Under the pieces are notes generated by a model. It worked only from the letters and a program-made list of their open reading frames with translations. It was not told where the DNA came from and did no database searches. From assembly GCF_000512695.2 (NCBI RefSeq), contig NZ_AZRW02000001.1, positions 124,001 to 188,000 on the forward strand: a DNA stretch of 64,000 nucleotides, written 5' to 3'. The position numbers were made by a program, and so were the translations under genes. This DNA is from Pseudomonas sp. QTF5. GTDB taxonomy: Bacteria; Pseudomonadota; Gammaproteobacteria; Pseudomonadales; Pseudomonadaceae. Positions 32,781 through 43,932 of this stretch are shown here, one piece after another; position 1 is the stretch's first letter, and every line of letters begins with the position of its first letter.

Positions 32781-33291
32781 AGCACCAAAAACTGACTGAT
32801 TAGTCGTATTAGACCAAAGATGTAGTGCCTGAAAAAAAGCACTACAAAACGTTTGACGAGCCAAAAAAGCAAAGGCATGATGGCCTCGCTCCCGCTAATC
32901 AGAGGCCCTGGCAAGGGCTTTCGAGTTGTTGTTCGCACCTACCCCGCGAGCCGATTCGTGTCTGTACCGCCCACAAGGCGTGTTTGACGAGGTTGCCGAC
33001 TGGAACGAAGTTGTCCCGAGGGACGGAAGCGTAATTAGGTAACCCGGCTCCACACTGAAGTTCGCACCAAGGCCCACGACGCCCGAATGCGCTCGCCAGT
33101 TCGCCCTTACCTGCTCACTTCCCCTCGAGCCCATCGTTCATCCCGTCGCCGTCCCCGCCGAACCCGACTTGACCGCCTAAGCTTCTGGTCAGCGAGCAGC
33201 CTTTACGCCCCTTTAAAATGCGTTATTTGGCTGGAGCATGAATTTTCACCAAGAACGACTTTTTATCAAAGACGCGACGAGGTTTATCTCC
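32781..33291. other. 511-base region upstream of aceA
   Basis: No gene is supported. It contains an 8-bp inverted repeat at 32821-32846 just after the secretin-like gene and must hold the aceA promoter. TAAAAT at about 33215 is a possible -10 for aceA. The rest shows no clear feature; a 79-codon frame on the minus strand lacks family resemblance. Confidence 0.5.
32821..32846. repeat. 8-bp inverted repeat after the secretin-like gene
   Basis: TGTAGTGC, ten bases with an A-run, GCACTACA. The stem is perfect; no T-run follows the second arm on the plus strand, so it is at best a weak terminator for the preceding gene. Confidence 0.4.
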
Positions 33292-34617
33292 ATGGCACTG
33301 ACACGCGAACAGCAAATTGCAGCCCTCGAAAAAGACTGGGCTGAAAACCCGCGCTGGAAAGGCGTGACACGCAATTACTCCGCTGCTGACGTCGTCCGTC
33401 TGCGTGGCTCGGTTCAACCTGAGCACACCTTTGCAAAAATGGGCGCCGAGAAGCTTTGGAACCTGGTGACCCAGGGTGCCAAGCCGTCCTTCCGTCCTGA
33501 GAAAGATTTCGTCAACTGCATGGGCGCCCTGACCGGCGGCCAGGCTGTACAACAAGTCAAGGCCGGCATCCAGGCGATCTACCTGTCGGGTTGGCAAGTG
33601 GCTGCGGACAACAACTCCGCCGAATCGATGTACCCGGATCAGTCGCTGTACCCGGTGGACTCGGTTCCGACCGTGGTCAAGCGCATCAACAACTCATTCC
33701 GTCGCGCTGACCAGATCCAGTGGAAAGCCGGCAAGAACCCGGGCGACGAAGGTTACATCGACTACTTCGCACCGATCGTGGCTGACGCTGAAGCCGGTTT
33801 CGGTGGCGTTCTGAACGCTTACGAACTGATGAAAAGCATGATCGAAGCAGGCGCCGCCGGCGTTCACTTCGAAGACCAATTGGCTTCCGTAAAAAAATGC
33901 GGCCACATGGGCGGCAAGGTACTGGTTCCTACCCAGGAAGCCGTACAGAAGCTGACCGCTGCTCGTCTGGCAGCTGACGTTGCCGGTACACCGACCATCA
34001 TCCTGGCCCGTACCGACGCTAACGCAGCCGACTTGCTGACTTCCGACTGCGACCCGTATGACCAGCCATTCGTGACTGGCGAACGCACCCAGGAAGGTTT
34101 CTACAAAGTGCGCGCCGGTCTCGACCAGGCCATCGCTCGCGGTCTGGCCTACGCGCCGTTCGCCGATCTGATCTGGTGCGAAACCGCCAAGCCGGATCTG
34201 GACGAGGCTCGTCGCTTCGCCGAAGCAATCAAAAAGGAATACCCGGACCAACTGCTGTCGTACAACTGCTCGCCTTCCTTCAACTGGAAGAAAAACCTGG
34301 ACGACGCGACCATCGCCAAGTTCCAGCGTGAACTGTCCGCCATGGGCTACAAGCACCAGTTCATCACCCTGGCCGGCATTCACAACATGTGGCACAGCAT
34401 GTTCAACCTGGCGCACGACTACGCCCGCAACGACATGACTGCCTACGTGAAGCTGCAAGAGCAAGAGTTCGCTGACGCTTCCAAGGGTTACACCTTCGTG
34501 GCTCACCAGCAGGAAGTGGGCACCGGCTACTTCGACGACATGACCACCGTGATTCAAGGTGGCACGTCCTCAGTAACCGCGCTGACTGGTTCGACCGAAG
34601 AAGAACAGTTCCACTGA
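33292..34617 (+). CDS. aceA: isocitrate lyase
   Basis: A 441-residue isocitrate lyase, the first step of the glyoxylate shunt, splitting isocitrate into succinate and glyoxylate. The catalytic motif K201-K-C-G-H205 is present with Cys203 as base, and [19 protein letters not shown] is the expected context. Metal-binding acidic residues lie in [11 protein letters not shown]. The start is ATG 33292 ([16 protein letters not shown]) with GAGG ten bases ahead; the frame is open 18 codons upstream. Length agrees with the short (E. coli type) form. A strong terminator follows. Confidence 0.96.
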   Translation: MALTREQQIAALEKDWAENPRWKGVTRNYSAADVVRLRGSVQPEHTFAKMGAEKLWNLVTQGAKPSFRPEKDFVNCMGALTGGQAVQQVKAGIQAIYLSGWQVAADNNSAESMYPDQSLYPVDSVPTVVKRINNSFRRADQIQWKAGKNPGDEGYIDYFAPIVADAEAGFGGVLNAYELMKSMIEAGAAGVHFEDQLASVKKCGHMGGKVLVPTQEAVQKLTAARLAADVAGTPTIILARTDANAADLLTSDCDPYDQPFVTGERTQEGFYKVRAGLDQAIARGLAYAPFADLIWCETAKPDLDEARRFAEAIKKEYPDQLLSYNCSPSFNWKKNLDDATIAKFQRELSAMGYKHQFITLAGIHNMWHSMFNLAHDYARNDMTAYVKLQEQEFADASKGYTFVAHQQEVGTGYFDDMTTVIQGGTSSVTALTGSTEEEQFH

Positions 34618-34683
34618 TCTGCTTCGTTTAAGCAAACGGCCCTTGCGGACCGAATAAAAAGCTAACCGCAAAGCCGCCTATCT

Positions 34684-34714
34684 GACGCCCCGACTGGTTC
34701 GGGGCGTTTTTTTT
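34684..34714 (+). terminator. terminator of aceA
   Basis: ACGCCCCG, seven bases, CGGGGCGT then eight T residues, about 67 bases after the stop. Confidence 0.92.
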
Positions 34715-34742
34715 CCTGCGATTTAACAAACACCGCAAAACC

Positions 34743-34835
34743 CTGTGGGAGCGGGCTTGCTCGCGAATGCGGTGGATCAATCGACATCAACGCTGAATGT
34801 CAGACCGCATTCGCGAGCAAGCCCGCTCCCACATT
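34743..34835. repeat. REP doublet (REPIN)
   Basis: Arms CTGTGGGAGCGGGCTTGCTC and ATTCGCGAGCAAGCCCGCTC inverted around about 45 bases, downstream of the aceA terminator. Confidence 0.88.
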
Positions 34836-34988
34836 GACCGTAGTGACTCGGGCAAAAACATTGATCCAGAGCAATTTCACGCCCCGAAAAATCAGGTAAA
34901 ACGACCGTGCTCGCTACTTGCAGTAACGCGCATATAAGACAACTTCCCAGCCACTCACCCGTTAAACAGTTTGAAAATCACGTCAAAT

Positions 34989-35020
34989 AATATTGATTAT
35001 CATTTAGCGATAACTATGTT
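34989..35020 (+). promoter_or_regulatory. Fur- or Anr-like site overlapping a possible promoter
   Basis: AATATTGATTATCATTTAG (34989-35007) matches 13 of 19 positions of the classical Fur box, and contains TTGAT followed after four bases by ATTTA, a partial Fnr/Anr box. TTGATT (34993-34998) and TATGTT (35015-35020), 16 bases apart, could be a promoter overlapped by the site. Confidence 0.4.
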
Positions 35021-35103
35021 CGTTACATTCCCTACAAAACATATTTGACAAAACCCCCGCTAATGCCCGAGCGGCATGGGCTACAGGACTTTGGAGGCAC
35101 GCT

Positions 35104-35121
35104 ATGTCCTTATTCTTGTAA
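35104..35121 (+). CDS. five-codon reading frame with strong ribosome binding site
   Basis: ATG TCC TTA TTC TTG TAA (MSLFL) with GGAGG six bases before the ATG, one of the best ribosome binding sites in the window. It lies 20 bases upstream of the likely nuo promoter. It may be a leader peptide, or the remnant of a lost gene whose start survives. Nothing shows that it is translated. Confidence 0.3.
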   Translation: MSLFL

Positions 35122-35140
35122 ATAATTTCGCTATCTGAAT

Positions 35141-35169
35141 TTTACTTGCTCGGTGTTTAGCCATAAAAT
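35141..35169 (+). promoter_or_regulatory. candidate sigma-70 promoter of the nuo operon
   Basis: TTTACT and TAAAAT with a 17-base spacer. The -10 matches consensus at five of six positions. Transcription would begin near 35176, giving an 80-base leader before nuoA. Confidence 0.55.
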
Positions 35170-35256
35170 CACCGCGATTGATTGCTGCGACATATCGTCA
35201 CTGCTTTGTTTCTTTTCAAGCTCAGAGACCTTTGCTCTCTGTTAAGGATTACCAGC

Positions 35257-35670
35257 ATGCCCGAAGCGACCGGACTCATGGCCCACAACTGGGGCTTTGC
35301 CATTTTCCTTCTGGGTGTCGGCGGCCTTTGCGCCTTCATGCTCGGCGTCTCCAGCCTCCTCGGGTCAAAAGCCTGGGGTCGCAGCAAAAACGAACCGTTC
35401 GAGTCCGGCATGCTACCTACCGGTGGCGCCCGCTTGCGGCTCTCAGCCAAATTCTATCTGGTCGCGATGCTCTTCGTGATCTTCGATATCGAAGCCCTTT
35501 TTCTCTTTGCCTGGTCTGTGTCCGTCCGCGAAAGCGGCTGGACCGGATTCGTCGAAGCTCTCGTTTTCATAGCAATTCTGTTGGCAGGTCTTGTCTACCT
35601 ATTCCGAGTGGGCGCCCTTGACTGGGCTCCGGAAGCTCGGCGCAAGCGGCAAGCGAAGCTGAAACAATGA
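35257..35670 (+). CDS. nuoA: NADH-quinone oxidoreductase subunit A
   Basis: NuoA, 137 residues, a three-helix membrane subunit at the junction of the peripheral and membrane arms of complex I. The conserved loop [20 protein letters not shown] and the helix [13 protein letters not shown] are typical. The start is ATG 35257 with AAGGA ten bases ahead; the open frame upstream lies in the leader. First gene of nuoA-N. Confidence 0.96.
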   Translation: MPEATGLMAHNWGFAIFLLGVGGLCAFMLGVSSLLGSKAWGRSKNEPFESGMLPTGGARLRLSAKFYLVAMLFVIFDIEALFLFAWSVSVRESGWTGFVEALVFIAILLAGLVYLFRVGALDWAPEARRKRQAKLKQ

Positions 35671-35680
35671 GGCTTTGGCA

Positions 35681-36355
35681 ATGCAATACAATCTCACCAG
35701 GATCGACCCCGATGCTCCTAACGAGCAGTATCCGATTGGCCAGCGGGAAACCGTTTCCGATCCGTTAGAAGATCAAGTCCACAAAAACATTTTCATGGGC
35801 AAGCTCGAAGACGTGCTCAACGGCACGATCAACTGGGGGCGCAAGAACTCCCTGTGGCCGTATAACTTCGGTCTTTCGTGCTGCTACGTGGAAATGACCA
35901 CCGCCTTCACGGCGCCCCACGACATCGCGCGCTTTGGCGCCGAGGTTATCCGGGCATCGCCGCGTCAGGCGGATTTCATGGTTATCGCCGGTACCTGCTT
36001 CATCAAGATGGCGCCGATCATTCAGCGTCTCTACGAGCAAATGCTCGAGCCTAAATGGGTCATCTCCATGGGTTCGTGCGCCAACTCCGGTGGCATGTAC
36101 GACATCTACTCCGTCGTTCAAGGGGTGGACAAGTTCCTGCCCGTGGACGTCTACGTGCCTGGCTGCCCGCCCCGCCCTGAAGCTTTTCTGCAAGGCTTGA
36201 TGCTGTTGCAGGAGTCGATTGGCCAGGAGCGTCGCCCACTTTCCTGGGTCGTTGGTGATCAAGGCGTTTACCGCGCCGAGATGCCTTCGCAAAAGGAACA
36301 GCGCCGCGAACAGCGTATTCAGGTAACCAACCTGCGCAGCCCCGACGAAGTCTGA
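35681..36355 (+). CDS. nuoB: NADH-quinone oxidoreductase subunit B
   Basis: NuoB, 224 residues, carries iron-sulfur cluster N2, which hands electrons to quinone. The cluster ligands are the tandem Cys in [10 protein letters not shown], the Cys in [11 protein letters not shown] and the one in [11 protein letters not shown]. The ATG at 35681 has GAGG eight bases ahead and is preferred to the TTG two codons upstream. It lies 10 bases after nuoA. The C-terminal tail is long and charged, as in other Pseudomonas NuoB. Confidence 0.97.
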   Translation: MQYNLTRIDPDAPNEQYPIGQRETVSDPLEDQVHKNIFMGKLEDVLNGTINWGRKNSLWPYNFGLSCCYVEMTTAFTAPHDIARFGAEVIRASPRQADFMVIAGTCFIKMAPIIQRLYEQMLEPKWVISMGSCANSGGMYDIYSVVQGVDKFLPVDVYVPGCPPRPEAFLQGLMLLQESIGQERRPLSWVVGDQGVYRAEMPSQKEQRREQRIQVTNLRSPDEV

Positions 36356-36427
36356 TCCAGATCTGTTCTTACAAAGAAACGAGAAACTGGCTTCATTCTT
36401 TACGTTGACCGAAAGCGATAAATAACC

Positions 36428-38212
36428 ATGACTACAGGCAGTGCTCTGTACATCCCGCCTTATAAGGCAGACGACCAGGATGTGGTCGTCGAACTGAACA
36501 ATCGTTTTGGCCCGGAGGCGTTCACCGCCCAGCCGACCCGCACCGGCATGCCGGTGCTTTGGGTTGCCCGCGCCAAACTCGTCGAAGTCCTGACCTTCCT
36601 GCGCAACCTGCCCAAGCCGTACGTCATGCTCTATGACCTGCACGGCGTGGACGAGCGTCTGCGCACCAAGCGTCAAGGGCTGCCAAGCGGCGCCGACTTC
36701 ACTGTGTTCTATCACTTGATGTCGATCGAACGTAATAGTGACGTAATGATCAAGGTCGCCTTGTCCGAGAGCGACCTCAGCGTGCCGACCGTTACCGGTC
36801 TCTGGCCGAACGCCAATTGGTACGAGCGTGAAGTGTGGGACATGTACGGCATCAACTTTGCCGGTCACCCGCACCTGACCCGCATCATGATGCCGCCGAC
36901 CTGGGAAGGTCACCCGCTGCGCAAGGACTTCCCGGCCCGTGCCACCGAGTTCGACCCGTTCAGCCTGACCCTGGCCAAGCAACAGCTTGAGGAAGAAGCC
37001 GCGCGCTTCAAGCCTGAAGACTGGGGCATGAAGCGTTCCGGTGCGAACGAGGACTACATGTTCCTCAACCTCGGCCCGAACCACCCTTCCGCGCACGGTG
37101 CGTTCCGTATCATCCTGCAGCTGGACGGCGAAGAAATCGTCGACTGCGTGCCGGACGTCGGTTACCACCACCGTGGTGCCGAGAAGATGGCCGAGCGTCA
37201 GTCCTGGCACAGTTTCATTCCGTACACCGACCGTATCGACTACCTCGGCGGCGTGATGAACAACCTGCCGTACGTGCTCTCGGTCGAGAAGCTGGCCGGC
37301 ATCAAGGTGCCCGAGAAGGTCGACGTCATCCGCATCATGATGGCCGAGTTCTTCCGGATCACCAGCCACTTGCTGTTCCTGGGGACTTACATCCAGGACG
37401 TCGGCGCCATGACCCCGGTGTTCTTCACCTTCACCGACCGTCAGAAGGCGTACACGGTGATCGAAGCCATCACCGGTTTCCGTCTGCACCCGGCCTGGTA
37501 CCGCATCGGTGGCGTCGCCCACGACCTGCCGCGCGGCTGGGAAAAACTGGTCAAGGATTTCGTCGAGTGGATGCCCAAGCGTCTGGACGAATACCAGAAA
37601 GCCGCACTGGACAACAGCATCCTGCGTGGCCGGACCATTGGCGTCGCCGCCTACAACACCAAGGAAGCCCTGGAATGGGGCGTCACCGGTGCCGGCCTGC
37701 GTTCGACCGGTTGCGATTTCGACCTGCGTAAAGCTCGCCCTTACTCCGGCTACGAGAACTTCGAATTCGAAATCCCGCTGGCGGCCAATGGCGATGCCTA
37801 CGACCGTTGCATCGTTCGCGTCGAAGAAATGCGCCAGAGCATCAAGATCATCGAGCAGTGCATGCGCAACATGCCGGAAGGCCCGTACAAGGCGGATCAC
37901 CCGCTGACCACGCCGCCACCCAAAGAGCGCACGCTGCAGCACATCGAGACCTTGATCACGCACTTCCTGCAAGTTTCGTGGGGCCCGGTCATGCCGGCCA
38001 ACGAATCCTTCCAGATGATCGAAGCGACCAAGGGCATCAACAGTTATTACCTGACGAGCGATGGCGGCACCATGAGCTACCGCACCCGGATTCGTACTCC
38101 AAGCTTCCCGCACCTGCAGCAGATCCCTTCGGTGATCAAAGGCAGCATGGTCGCGGACTTGATCGCGTACCTGGGTAGTATCGATTTCGTTATGGCCGAC
38201 GTGGACCGCTAA
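36428..38212 (+). CDS. nuoC: NADH-quinone oxidoreductase, fused subunit C/D
   Basis: A 594-residue fusion of NuoC and NuoD, usual in gamma-proteobacteria. Residues 1-190 are the NuoC part ([20 protein letters not shown], then [19 protein letters not shown]). From about 205 follows NuoD ([20 protein letters not shown] and [17 protein letters not shown] [15 protein letters not shown]), whose His and Tyr line the quinone pocket facing cluster N2 of NuoB. Often written nuoCD. A 72-base gap with no clear structure separates it from nuoB; nuoE begins two bases after its stop. Confidence 0.97.
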   Translation: MTTGSALYIPPYKADDQDVVVELNNRFGPEAFTAQPTRTGMPVLWVARAKLVEVLTFLRNLPKPYVMLYDLHGVDERLRTKRQGLPSGADFTVFYHLMSIERNSDVMIKVALSESDLSVPTVTGLWPNANWYEREVWDMYGINFAGHPHLTRIMMPPTWEGHPLRKDFPARATEFDPFSLTLAKQQLEEEAARFKPEDWGMKRSGANEDYMFLNLGPNHPSAHGAFRIILQLDGEEIVDCVPDVGYHHRGAEKMAERQSWHSFIPYTDRIDYLGGVMNNLPYVLSVEKLAGIKVPEKVDVIRIMMAEFFRITSHLLFLGTYIQDVGAMTPVFFTFTDRQKAYTVIEAITGFRLHPAWYRIGGVAHDLPRGWEKLVKDFVEWMPKRLDEYQKAALDNSILRGRTIGVAAYNTKEALEWGVTGAGLRSTGCDFDLRKARPYSGYENFEFEIPLAANGDAYDRCIVRVEEMRQSIKIIEQCMRNMPEGPYKADHPLTTPPPKERTLQHIETLITHFLQVSWGPVMPANESFQMIEATKGINSYYLTSDGGTMSYRTRIRTPSFPHLQQIPSVIKGSMVADLIAYLGSIDFVMADVDR

Positions 38213-38214
38213 GC

Positions 38215-38712
38215 ATGAATAGCCCGCTTATCCAGACAGACCGTTTCGCCCTGAGCGAAACCGAGCGCTCGGCCATCGAGCATGAGCTGCATCACTACGA
38301 AGACCCGCGCGCGGCGTCGATCGAAGCCCTGAAGATCGTCCAGAAGGAACGTGGCTGGGTGCCTGACGGCGCGCTCTACGCCATCGGCGAGATCCTCGGC
38401 ATCCCGGCCAGCGACGTTGAAGGGGTGGCGACGTTCTACAGCCAGATCTTCCGTCAGCCAGTGGGCCGTCACATCATTCGCGTCTGCGACAGCATGGTCT
38501 GCTACATCGGCGGCCACGAGTCGGTGGTCAGCGAAATCCAGAGCAAGCTGGGCATCGGCCTGGGTCAGACCACCGTCGACGGTCGTTTCACCCTGTTGCC
38601 GGTCTGCTGCCTCGGCAACTGCGACAAGGCGCCAGCGCTGATGATCGACGACGACACGTTCGGTGATGTGCAGCCTGCCGGCGTTGCCAAATTGCTCGAG
38701 GGCTACGTATGA
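38215..38712 (+). CDS. nuoE: NADH-quinone oxidoreductase subunit E
   Basis: NuoE, 165 residues, a thioredoxin-like [2Fe-2S] subunit of the NADH-input module. The four ligands are seen as the two Cys of [12 protein letters not shown] and the two of [12 protein letters not shown]. It holds cluster N1a, close to the FMN of NuoF. It overlaps nuoF by four bases (ATGA). Confidence 0.96.
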   Translation: MNSPLIQTDRFALSETERSAIEHELHHYEDPRAASIEALKIVQKERGWVPDGALYAIGEILGIPASDVEGVATFYSQIFRQPVGRHIIRVCDSMVCYIGGHESVVSEIQSKLGIGLGQTTVDGRFTLLPVCCLGNCDKAPALMIDDDTFGDVQPAGVAKLLEGYV

Positions 38713-40064
38713 CCCTGACTTCCTTTGGTCCTGCCAACCGCATCAAGCGGTCGGCCGAGACTCACCCGCTCACTTGGCGTCTGCGTGACGACGGCGAAGC
38801 CGTATGGCTCGACGAGTACCAGGCCAAGAACGGTTACGCCGCTGCGCGCAAGGCCTTCGCCGACATGGGCCAGGACGACATCGTCCAGACCGTGAAAGAT
38901 TCCGGCCTCAAGGGCCGCGGCGGTGCAGGCTTCCCCACGGGCGTGAAGTGGGGCCTGATGCCCAAGGACGAATCCATCAACATCCGCTACCTGCTGTGCA
39001 ACGCGGATGAGATGGAGCCGAACACCTGGAAAGACCGCATGCTGATGGAGCAACTGCCCCATCTGCTGATCGAAGGCATGCTGATCAGTGCTCGCGCGCT
39101 GAAAACCTACCGTGGCTACATCTTCCTGCGTGGCGAATACACCACTGCCGCCAAGCACCTGAACCGTGCCGTGGAAGAAGCCAAGGCAGCAGGCCTGCTG
39201 GGTAAAAACATCCTGGGCAGCGGCTTCGATTTCGAGCTGTTTGTCCACACCGGTGCCGGGCGTTACATCTGCGGTGAAGAAACCGCACTGATCAACTCCC
39301 TCGAAGGCCGCCGCGCCAACCCGCGCTCCAAGCCGCCCTTCCCTGCCGCCGTAGGCGTGTGGGGCAAGCCGACTTGCGTGAACAACGTTGAAACCTTGTG
39401 CAACGTGCCGGCGATCATTGCCGACGGCGTGGACTGGTACAAATCGTTGGCCCGCGAAGGCAGCGAAGACATGGGCACCAAGCTCATGGGCTTCTCCGGC
39501 AAGGTCAAGAACCCTGGCCTGTGGGAATTGCCGTTCGGCGTCACCGCTCGCGAGCTGTTCGAAGACTACGCCGGCGGCATGCGCGACGGTTACAAACTCA
39601 AGTGCTGGCAGCCAGGCGGCGCCGGTACCGGTTTCCTGTTGCCGGAACACCTGGACGCACAAATGTATGCCGGCGGCATCGCCAAAGTGGGCACCCGTAT
39701 GGGTACCGGCCTGGCCATGGCGGTGGACGACAGCGTCAACATGGTGTCCTTGCTGCGCAACATGGAAGAGTTCTTCTCCCGCGAATCCTGTGGCTTCTGC
39801 ACCCCATGCCGTGACGGTCTGCCGTGGAGCGTCAAGCTGCTGCGCGCGATCGAGAACGGTGAAGGGCAAGCCGGCGATATCGAGACCCTGCTGGGTCTGG
39901 TCGGTTTCCTCGGCCCAGGCAAGACCTTCTGTGCACACGCACCGGGTGCCGTGGAGCCGTTGGGCAGCGCCATCAAATACTTCCGTCCAGAGTTCGAAGC
40001 CGGCATTGCGCCCACCAGCGCCGTCGTCCCGCCTCCGGCAAAGCCGATCGTAGTCGGCGCGTAA
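38709..40064 (+). CDS. nuoF: NADH-quinone oxidoreductase subunit F
   Basis: NuoF, 451 residues, binds NADH, FMN and the [4Fe-4S] cluster N3. The glycine-rich nucleotide site is [15 protein letters not shown] near residue 70, an FMN contact region [15 protein letters not shown] near 190, and the cluster ligands [15 protein letters not shown] around residue 360 with a later Cys in [10 protein letters not shown]. It is followed by a 137-base gap containing a hairpin before nuoG, the longest spacer inside the operon. Confidence 0.97.
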   Translation: MTLTSFGPANRIKRSAETHPLTWRLRDDGEAVWLDEYQAKNGYAAARKAFADMGQDDIVQTVKDSGLKGRGGAGFPTGVKWGLMPKDESINIRYLLCNADEMEPNTWKDRMLMEQLPHLLIEGMLISARALKTYRGYIFLRGEYTTAAKHLNRAVEEAKAAGLLGKNILGSGFDFELFVHTGAGRYICGEETALINSLEGRRANPRSKPPFPAAVGVWGKPTCVNNVETLCNVPAIIADGVDWYKSLAREGSEDMGTKLMGFSGKVKNPGLWELPFGVTARELFEDYAGGMRDGYKLKCWQPGGAGTGFLLPEHLDAQMYAGGIAKVGTRMGTGLAMAVDDSVNMVSLLRNMEEFFSRESCGFCTPCRDGLPWSVKLLRAIENGEGQAGDIETLLGLVGFLGPGKTFCAHAPGAVEPLGSAIKYFRPEFEAGIAPTSAVVPPPAKPIVVGA

Positions 40065-40077
40065 ACGCTTAAAAAGG

Positions 40078-40097
40078 CGAAGGGTCCGTGCCCTTCG
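40078..40097 (+). other. hairpin in the nuoF-nuoG gap
   Basis: CGAAGGG, six bases, CCCTTCG: a perfect 7-bp stem 14 bases after the nuoF stop, followed by TCTTCTCG rather than a T-run. It may be an RNA processing or partial termination site. Confidence 0.4.
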
Positions 40098-40201
40098 TCT
40101 TCTCGTGTGATGACGCCGTAAACGGCTGTGTTGATTCACGCGAATAACAAGATTCCATTAGCCACGCCCGCTGACACCGGGCCAACGAAGAACTTTGAAC
40201 C

Positions 40202-42916
40202 ATGGCCACTATCCACGTAGACGGCAAAGAGCTCGAAGTCGATGGGGCAGACAACCTGTTACAGGCATGTCTGTCGCTAGGCCTCGATATCCCTTATTTC
40301 TGCTGGCACCCAGCCCTTGGCAGCGTTGGCGCTTGCCGCCAGTGCGCGGTCAAGCAGTACACCGACGAGAACGACAAGCGTGGTCGGATCGTCATGTCCT
40401 GCATGACGCCAGCTACCGACGGCAGCTGGATCTCCATCGACGACGAAGAAGCGAAAGTGTTTCGCGCCAGCGTCGTTGAATGGCTGATGACCAACCACCC
40501 TCACGACTGCCCGGTCTGTGAGGAAGGCGGTCACTGCCACCTGCAAGACATGACGGTGATGACCGGCCACAACGAGCGCCGCTATCGCTTCACCAAGCGT
40601 ACTCACCAGAACCAGCAACTGGGCCCGTTCATTTCCCACGAAATGAACCGCTGCATCGCCTGCTATCGCTGCGTGCGCTTCTATAAAGACTACGCTGGCG
40701 GCACCGATCTCGGTGTGTTTGGCGCCCACGACAACGTGTACTTCGGTCGCGTTGAAGACGGCACCCTGGAAAGCGAGTTCTCCGGCAACCTCACCGAGGT
40801 CTGCCCGACCGGTGTGTTCACCGACAAGACTCACTCCGAGCGCTACAACCGTAAGTGGGACATGCAGTTCTCGCCGAGCATCTGCCATGGCTGCTCCAGC
40901 GGTTGCAACATTTCTCCTGGCGAGCGTTACGGCGAACTGCGTCGCATCGAAAACCGTTTCAACGGTTCGGTGAACCAGTACTTCCTGTGCGACCGTGGCC
41001 GTTTCGGCTATGGCTACGTCAACCGCGAAGACCGCCCGCGTCAGCCACTGCTGGCCAACGGCGCCAAGCTGAGCCTCGACGAAGCGCTGGATAAAGCGGC
41101 TGACCTGCTGCGCGGTCGCAATATCGTCGGTATTGGTTCGCCGCGCGCCAGCCTCGAAAGCAACTACGCGTTGCTTGAACTGGTCGGCGCCGAGCACTTC
41201 TACTCCGGTATCGAAGCCGCTGAGCTTGAGCGCATTCGTCTGGTTGTGCAGGTGCTCAAAGACAGCCCGCTGCCGATCCCGAACATGCGCGACATTGAAG
41301 ATCACGATGCGATTTTCGTCCTCGGCGAAGACCTGACCCAGACGGCTGCGCGCATGGCCCTGGCCCTGCGTCAATCGGTCAAGGGCAAGGCCGAAGACAT
41401 GGCCGACGCCATGCGCGTTCAGCCGTGGCTCGATGCTGCGGTGAAGAACATCGGTCAGGACGCGCTGAACCCGCTGTTCATCGCCAGCCTGGCTGAAACC
41501 AAGCTCGACGACGTGGCTGAAGAATGCGTTCACGCAGCGCCAGACGACCTGGCCCGCATCGGTTTCGCCGTGGCTCACGCCCTCGATGCCAGCGCGCCGG
41601 CCGTTGAAGGCCTGGACGCTGAAGCCCTCGAATTGGCTCAGCGCATCGCCGACGCCCTGCTCGCTGCCAAGCGTCCATTGATCATTGCCGGCACCTCACT
41701 GGGTTCCAAGGCGCTGATCGAAGCCGCGGCGAACATCGCCAAGGCCCTGAAGTTGCGCGAGAAGAACGGTTCCATCAGCCTGATCGTGCCAGAGGCCAAC
41801 AGCCTCGGCCTGGCCATGCTTGGTGGTGACTCGGTCGACGCAGCCCTGCAAGCGGTGATCGACGGCAAGGCGGACGCCATCGTCGTGCTGGAAAACGATC
41901 TGTACACCCGCACCGACAAAGCTAAGGTCGATGCTGCCCTGAACGCCGCGAAAGTGGTGATCGTGGCGGACCATCAAAAGACCGCCACCAGCGATCGCGC
42001 GCACCTGGTTCTGCCAGCGGCCAGCTTCGCTGAAGGCGACGGTACGCTGGTCAGCCAGGAAGGCCGCGCCCAGCGTTTCTTCCAGGTCTTCGACCCGACT
42101 TACCTCGACGCAAGCATTCTGGTTCACGAAGGCTGGCGCTGGCTGCATGCCCTGCGTTCGACCCTGCTGAACCAGCCGATCGACTGGACCCAACTGGACC
42201 ACGTCACCGCTGCCGTTGCTGCGAGCAAACCGCAACTGGCGCGCATCGTCGATGCCGCACCGTCCGCCGCGTTCCGCATCAAAGGCCTGAAACTGGCTCG
42301 CGAACCGCTGCGTTACAGCGGCCGGACTGCCATGCGCGCCGACATCAGCGTGCACGAACCGCGTACTTCCCAGGACAACGACACTGCGTTCTCGTTCTCC
42401 ATGGAAGGTTACTCGGGCTCGGTCGAGCCGCGTCAGCAAGTACCATTCGCCTGGTCTCCAGGCTGGAACTCGCCGCAAGCCTGGAACAAGTTCCAGGACG
42501 AAGTCGGTGGTCACCTCCGCGCTGGCGACCCGGGCACTCGCCTGATCGAAAGCACCGGTGATTCGCTGAACTGGTTCGCCAGTGTTCCGCGCGCGTTCAA
42601 CCCGGCTCCGGGCACTTGGCAGGTCGTGCCGTTCTTCCACCTGTTCGGCAGCGAAGAGAACTCTTCCAAAGCCGCGCCGGTTCAAGAGCGCATTCCAGCC
42701 CCGTATCTGTCGCTGGCCAAGTCCGAAGCCGATCGTCTGGGTGTCAATGACGGTGCCCTGCTGAGCCTGAACGTGGCCGGCCAGACCTTGCGTCTGCCGC
42801 TGCGCATCAACGAAGAGCTGGGCGTCGGCCTGGTCGCATTGCCGGCCGGTATCGCTGGCATTCCGCCCGCGATCTTTGGCAAATCCGTTGACGGTCTGCA
42901 GGAGGCAGCGCTATGA
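40202..42916 (+). CDS. nuoG: NADH-quinone oxidoreductase subunit G
   Basis: NuoG, 904 residues, the largest peripheral subunit. The N-terminal ferredoxin-like domain has [2Fe-2S] ligands in [20 protein letters not shown]. Further clusters are bound by [16 protein letters not shown] and [11 protein letters not shown], and a molybdopterin-oxidoreductase-like domain starts with the [15 protein letters not shown] ligands. That domain has no molybdenum site in complex I and is structural. Length is as in E. coli (908). It overlaps nuoH by four bases. Confidence 0.97.
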   Translation: MATIHVDGKELEVDGADNLLQACLSLGLDIPYFCWHPALGSVGACRQCAVKQYTDENDKRGRIVMSCMTPATDGSWISIDDEEAKVFRASVVEWLMTNHPHDCPVCEEGGHCHLQDMTVMTGHNERRYRFTKRTHQNQQLGPFISHEMNRCIACYRCVRFYKDYAGGTDLGVFGAHDNVYFGRVEDGTLESEFSGNLTEVCPTGVFTDKTHSERYNRKWDMQFSPSICHGCSSGCNISPGERYGELRRIENRFNGSVNQYFLCDRGRFGYGYVNREDRPRQPLLANGAKLSLDEALDKAADLLRGRNIVGIGSPRASLESNYALLELVGAEHFYSGIEAAELERIRLVVQVLKDSPLPIPNMRDIEDHDAIFVLGEDLTQTAARMALALRQSVKGKAEDMADAMRVQPWLDAAVKNIGQDALNPLFIASLAETKLDDVAEECVHAAPDDLARIGFAVAHALDASAPAVEGLDAEALELAQRIADALLAAKRPLIIAGTSLGSKALIEAAANIAKALKLREKNGSISLIVPEANSLGLAMLGGDSVDAALQAVIDGKADAIVVLENDLYTRTDKAKVDAALNAAKVVIVADHQKTATSDRAHLVLPAASFAEGDGTLVSQEGRAQRFFQVFDPTYLDASILVHEGWRWLHALRSTLLNQPIDWTQLDHVTAAVAASKPQLARIVDAAPSAAFRIKGLKLAREPLRYSGRTAMRADISVHEPRTSQDNDTAFSFSMEGYSGSVEPRQQVPFAWSPGWNSPQAWNKFQDEVGGHLRAGDPGTRLIESTGDSLNWFASVPRAFNPAPGTWQVVPFFHLFGSEENSSKAAPVQERIPAPYLSLAKSEADRLGVNDGALLSLNVAGQTLRLPLRINEELGVGLVALPAGIAGIPPAIFGKSVDGLQEAAL

Positions 42917-43920
42917 CCTGGTTCACTCCTGAAGTGATCGACGTAATCATCGCGGTCCTCAAGGCCATCGTGATTCTGCTCGCCGTGGTGGTGTGCGGCG
43001 CGCTGCTGAGCTGGGTCGAGCGTCGTCTGCTCGCCCTCTGGCAGGACCGTTACGGTCCGAACCGCGTCGGCCCGTTCGGCGCGTTCCAGATCGCTGCCGA
43101 CATGATCAAGATGTTCTTCAAGGAAGACTGGACCCCGCCGTTCGCCGACAAAGTGATCTTCACGTTGGCGCCGGTCGTGGCCATGAGCGCCTTGCTGATT
43201 GCCTTCGCGATCATCCCGATCACCCCGACCTGGGGCGTGGCGGATATCAACATCGGCATCCTGTTCTTCTTCGCCATGGCGGGTCTGTCGGTCTACGCCG
43301 TGCTGTTCGCCGGCTGGTCGAGTAACAACAAGTTCGCCCTGTTGGGCAGCTTGCGGGCCTCGGCACAAACCGTGTCGTACGAAGTGTTCATGGGCCTGTC
43401 GCTGATGGGCATCGTGATCCAGGTCGGCTCGTTCAACATGCGCGACATCGTTGAATACCAGGCGCAGAACCTGTGGTTCGTCATTCCGCAGATCTTCGGT
43501 TTCCTGACCTTCTTCATCGCTGGCGTCGCCGTGACTCACCGTCACCCGTTCGACCAACCGGAAGCGGAACAGGAACTGGCCGACGGTTACCACATTGAAT
43601 ACGCCGGCATGAAATGGGGCATGTTCTTCGTCGGTGAATACATCGGCATCGTGCTGATTTCGGCGCTGCTGGTGACCTTGTTCTTCGGTGGCTGGCACGG
43701 TCCGTTCGGCATTCTGCCGCAGATCCCGTTCATCTGGTTCGCACTGAAAACCGCGTTCTTCATCATGTTCTTCATCCTGCTGCGCGCCTCGATTCCGCGC
43801 CCACGGTATGACCAAGTGATGGATTTCAGCTGGAAGTTCTGCCTGCCGCTGACCCTCGTCAACATGCTGGTGACCGCTGCGGTCGTGTTGCTCAACACGC
43901 CCGCCGTCGCGGCTCAGTGA
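42913..43920 (+). CDS. nuoH: NADH-quinone oxidoreductase subunit H
   Basis: NuoH, 335 residues, eight or nine membrane helices, forms the quinone chamber where the peripheral arm meets the membrane arm. Diagnostic loops are [19 protein letters not shown] and the charged segment [14 protein letters not shown] [19 protein letters not shown] with the conserved acidic residues. The ATGA overlap with nuoG indicates coupled translation. Confidence 0.97.
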   Translation: MTWFTPEVIDVIIAVLKAIVILLAVVVCGALLSWVERRLLALWQDRYGPNRVGPFGAFQIAADMIKMFFKEDWTPPFADKVIFTLAPVVAMSALLIAFAIIPITPTWGVADINIGILFFFAMAGLSVYAVLFAGWSSNNKFALLGSLRASAQTVSYEVFMGLSLMGIVIQVGSFNMRDIVEYQAQNLWFVIPQIFGFLTFFIAGVAVTHRHPFDQPEAEQELADGYHIEYAGMKWGMFFVGEYIGIVLISALLVTLFFGGWHGPFGILPQIPFIWFALKTAFFIMFFILLRASIPRPRYDQVMDFSWKFCLPLTLVNMLVTAAVVLLNTPAVAAQ

Positions 43921-43932
43921 GGATAGAGAATC

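Larger units (their letters stand above)
34618..35256. other. 639-base gap between aceA and nuoA
   Basis: Holds, in order, the aceA terminator, a REP doublet, an AT-rich segment with a Fur- or Anr-like site and possible promoter (34989-35020), a five-codon frame with a strong ribosome binding site (35104-35121), and the likely nuo promoter (35141-35169). No full gene is present. Confidence 0.6.

Noticed and set aside
32895..33134. 79-codon frame on the minus strand upstream of aceA
   Set aside because: No ribosome binding site, composition unlike protein, no neighbour relation.
33238..33291. N-terminal extension of AceA by 18 residues
   Set aside because: The ATG at 33292 gives the standard MALTREQQI start and length; the extension has no family similarity.
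35765..38113. 782-codon frame on the minus strand
   Set aside because: Antisense to nuoB and nuoCD; rich in His, Gln, Val as expected of a shadow frame.
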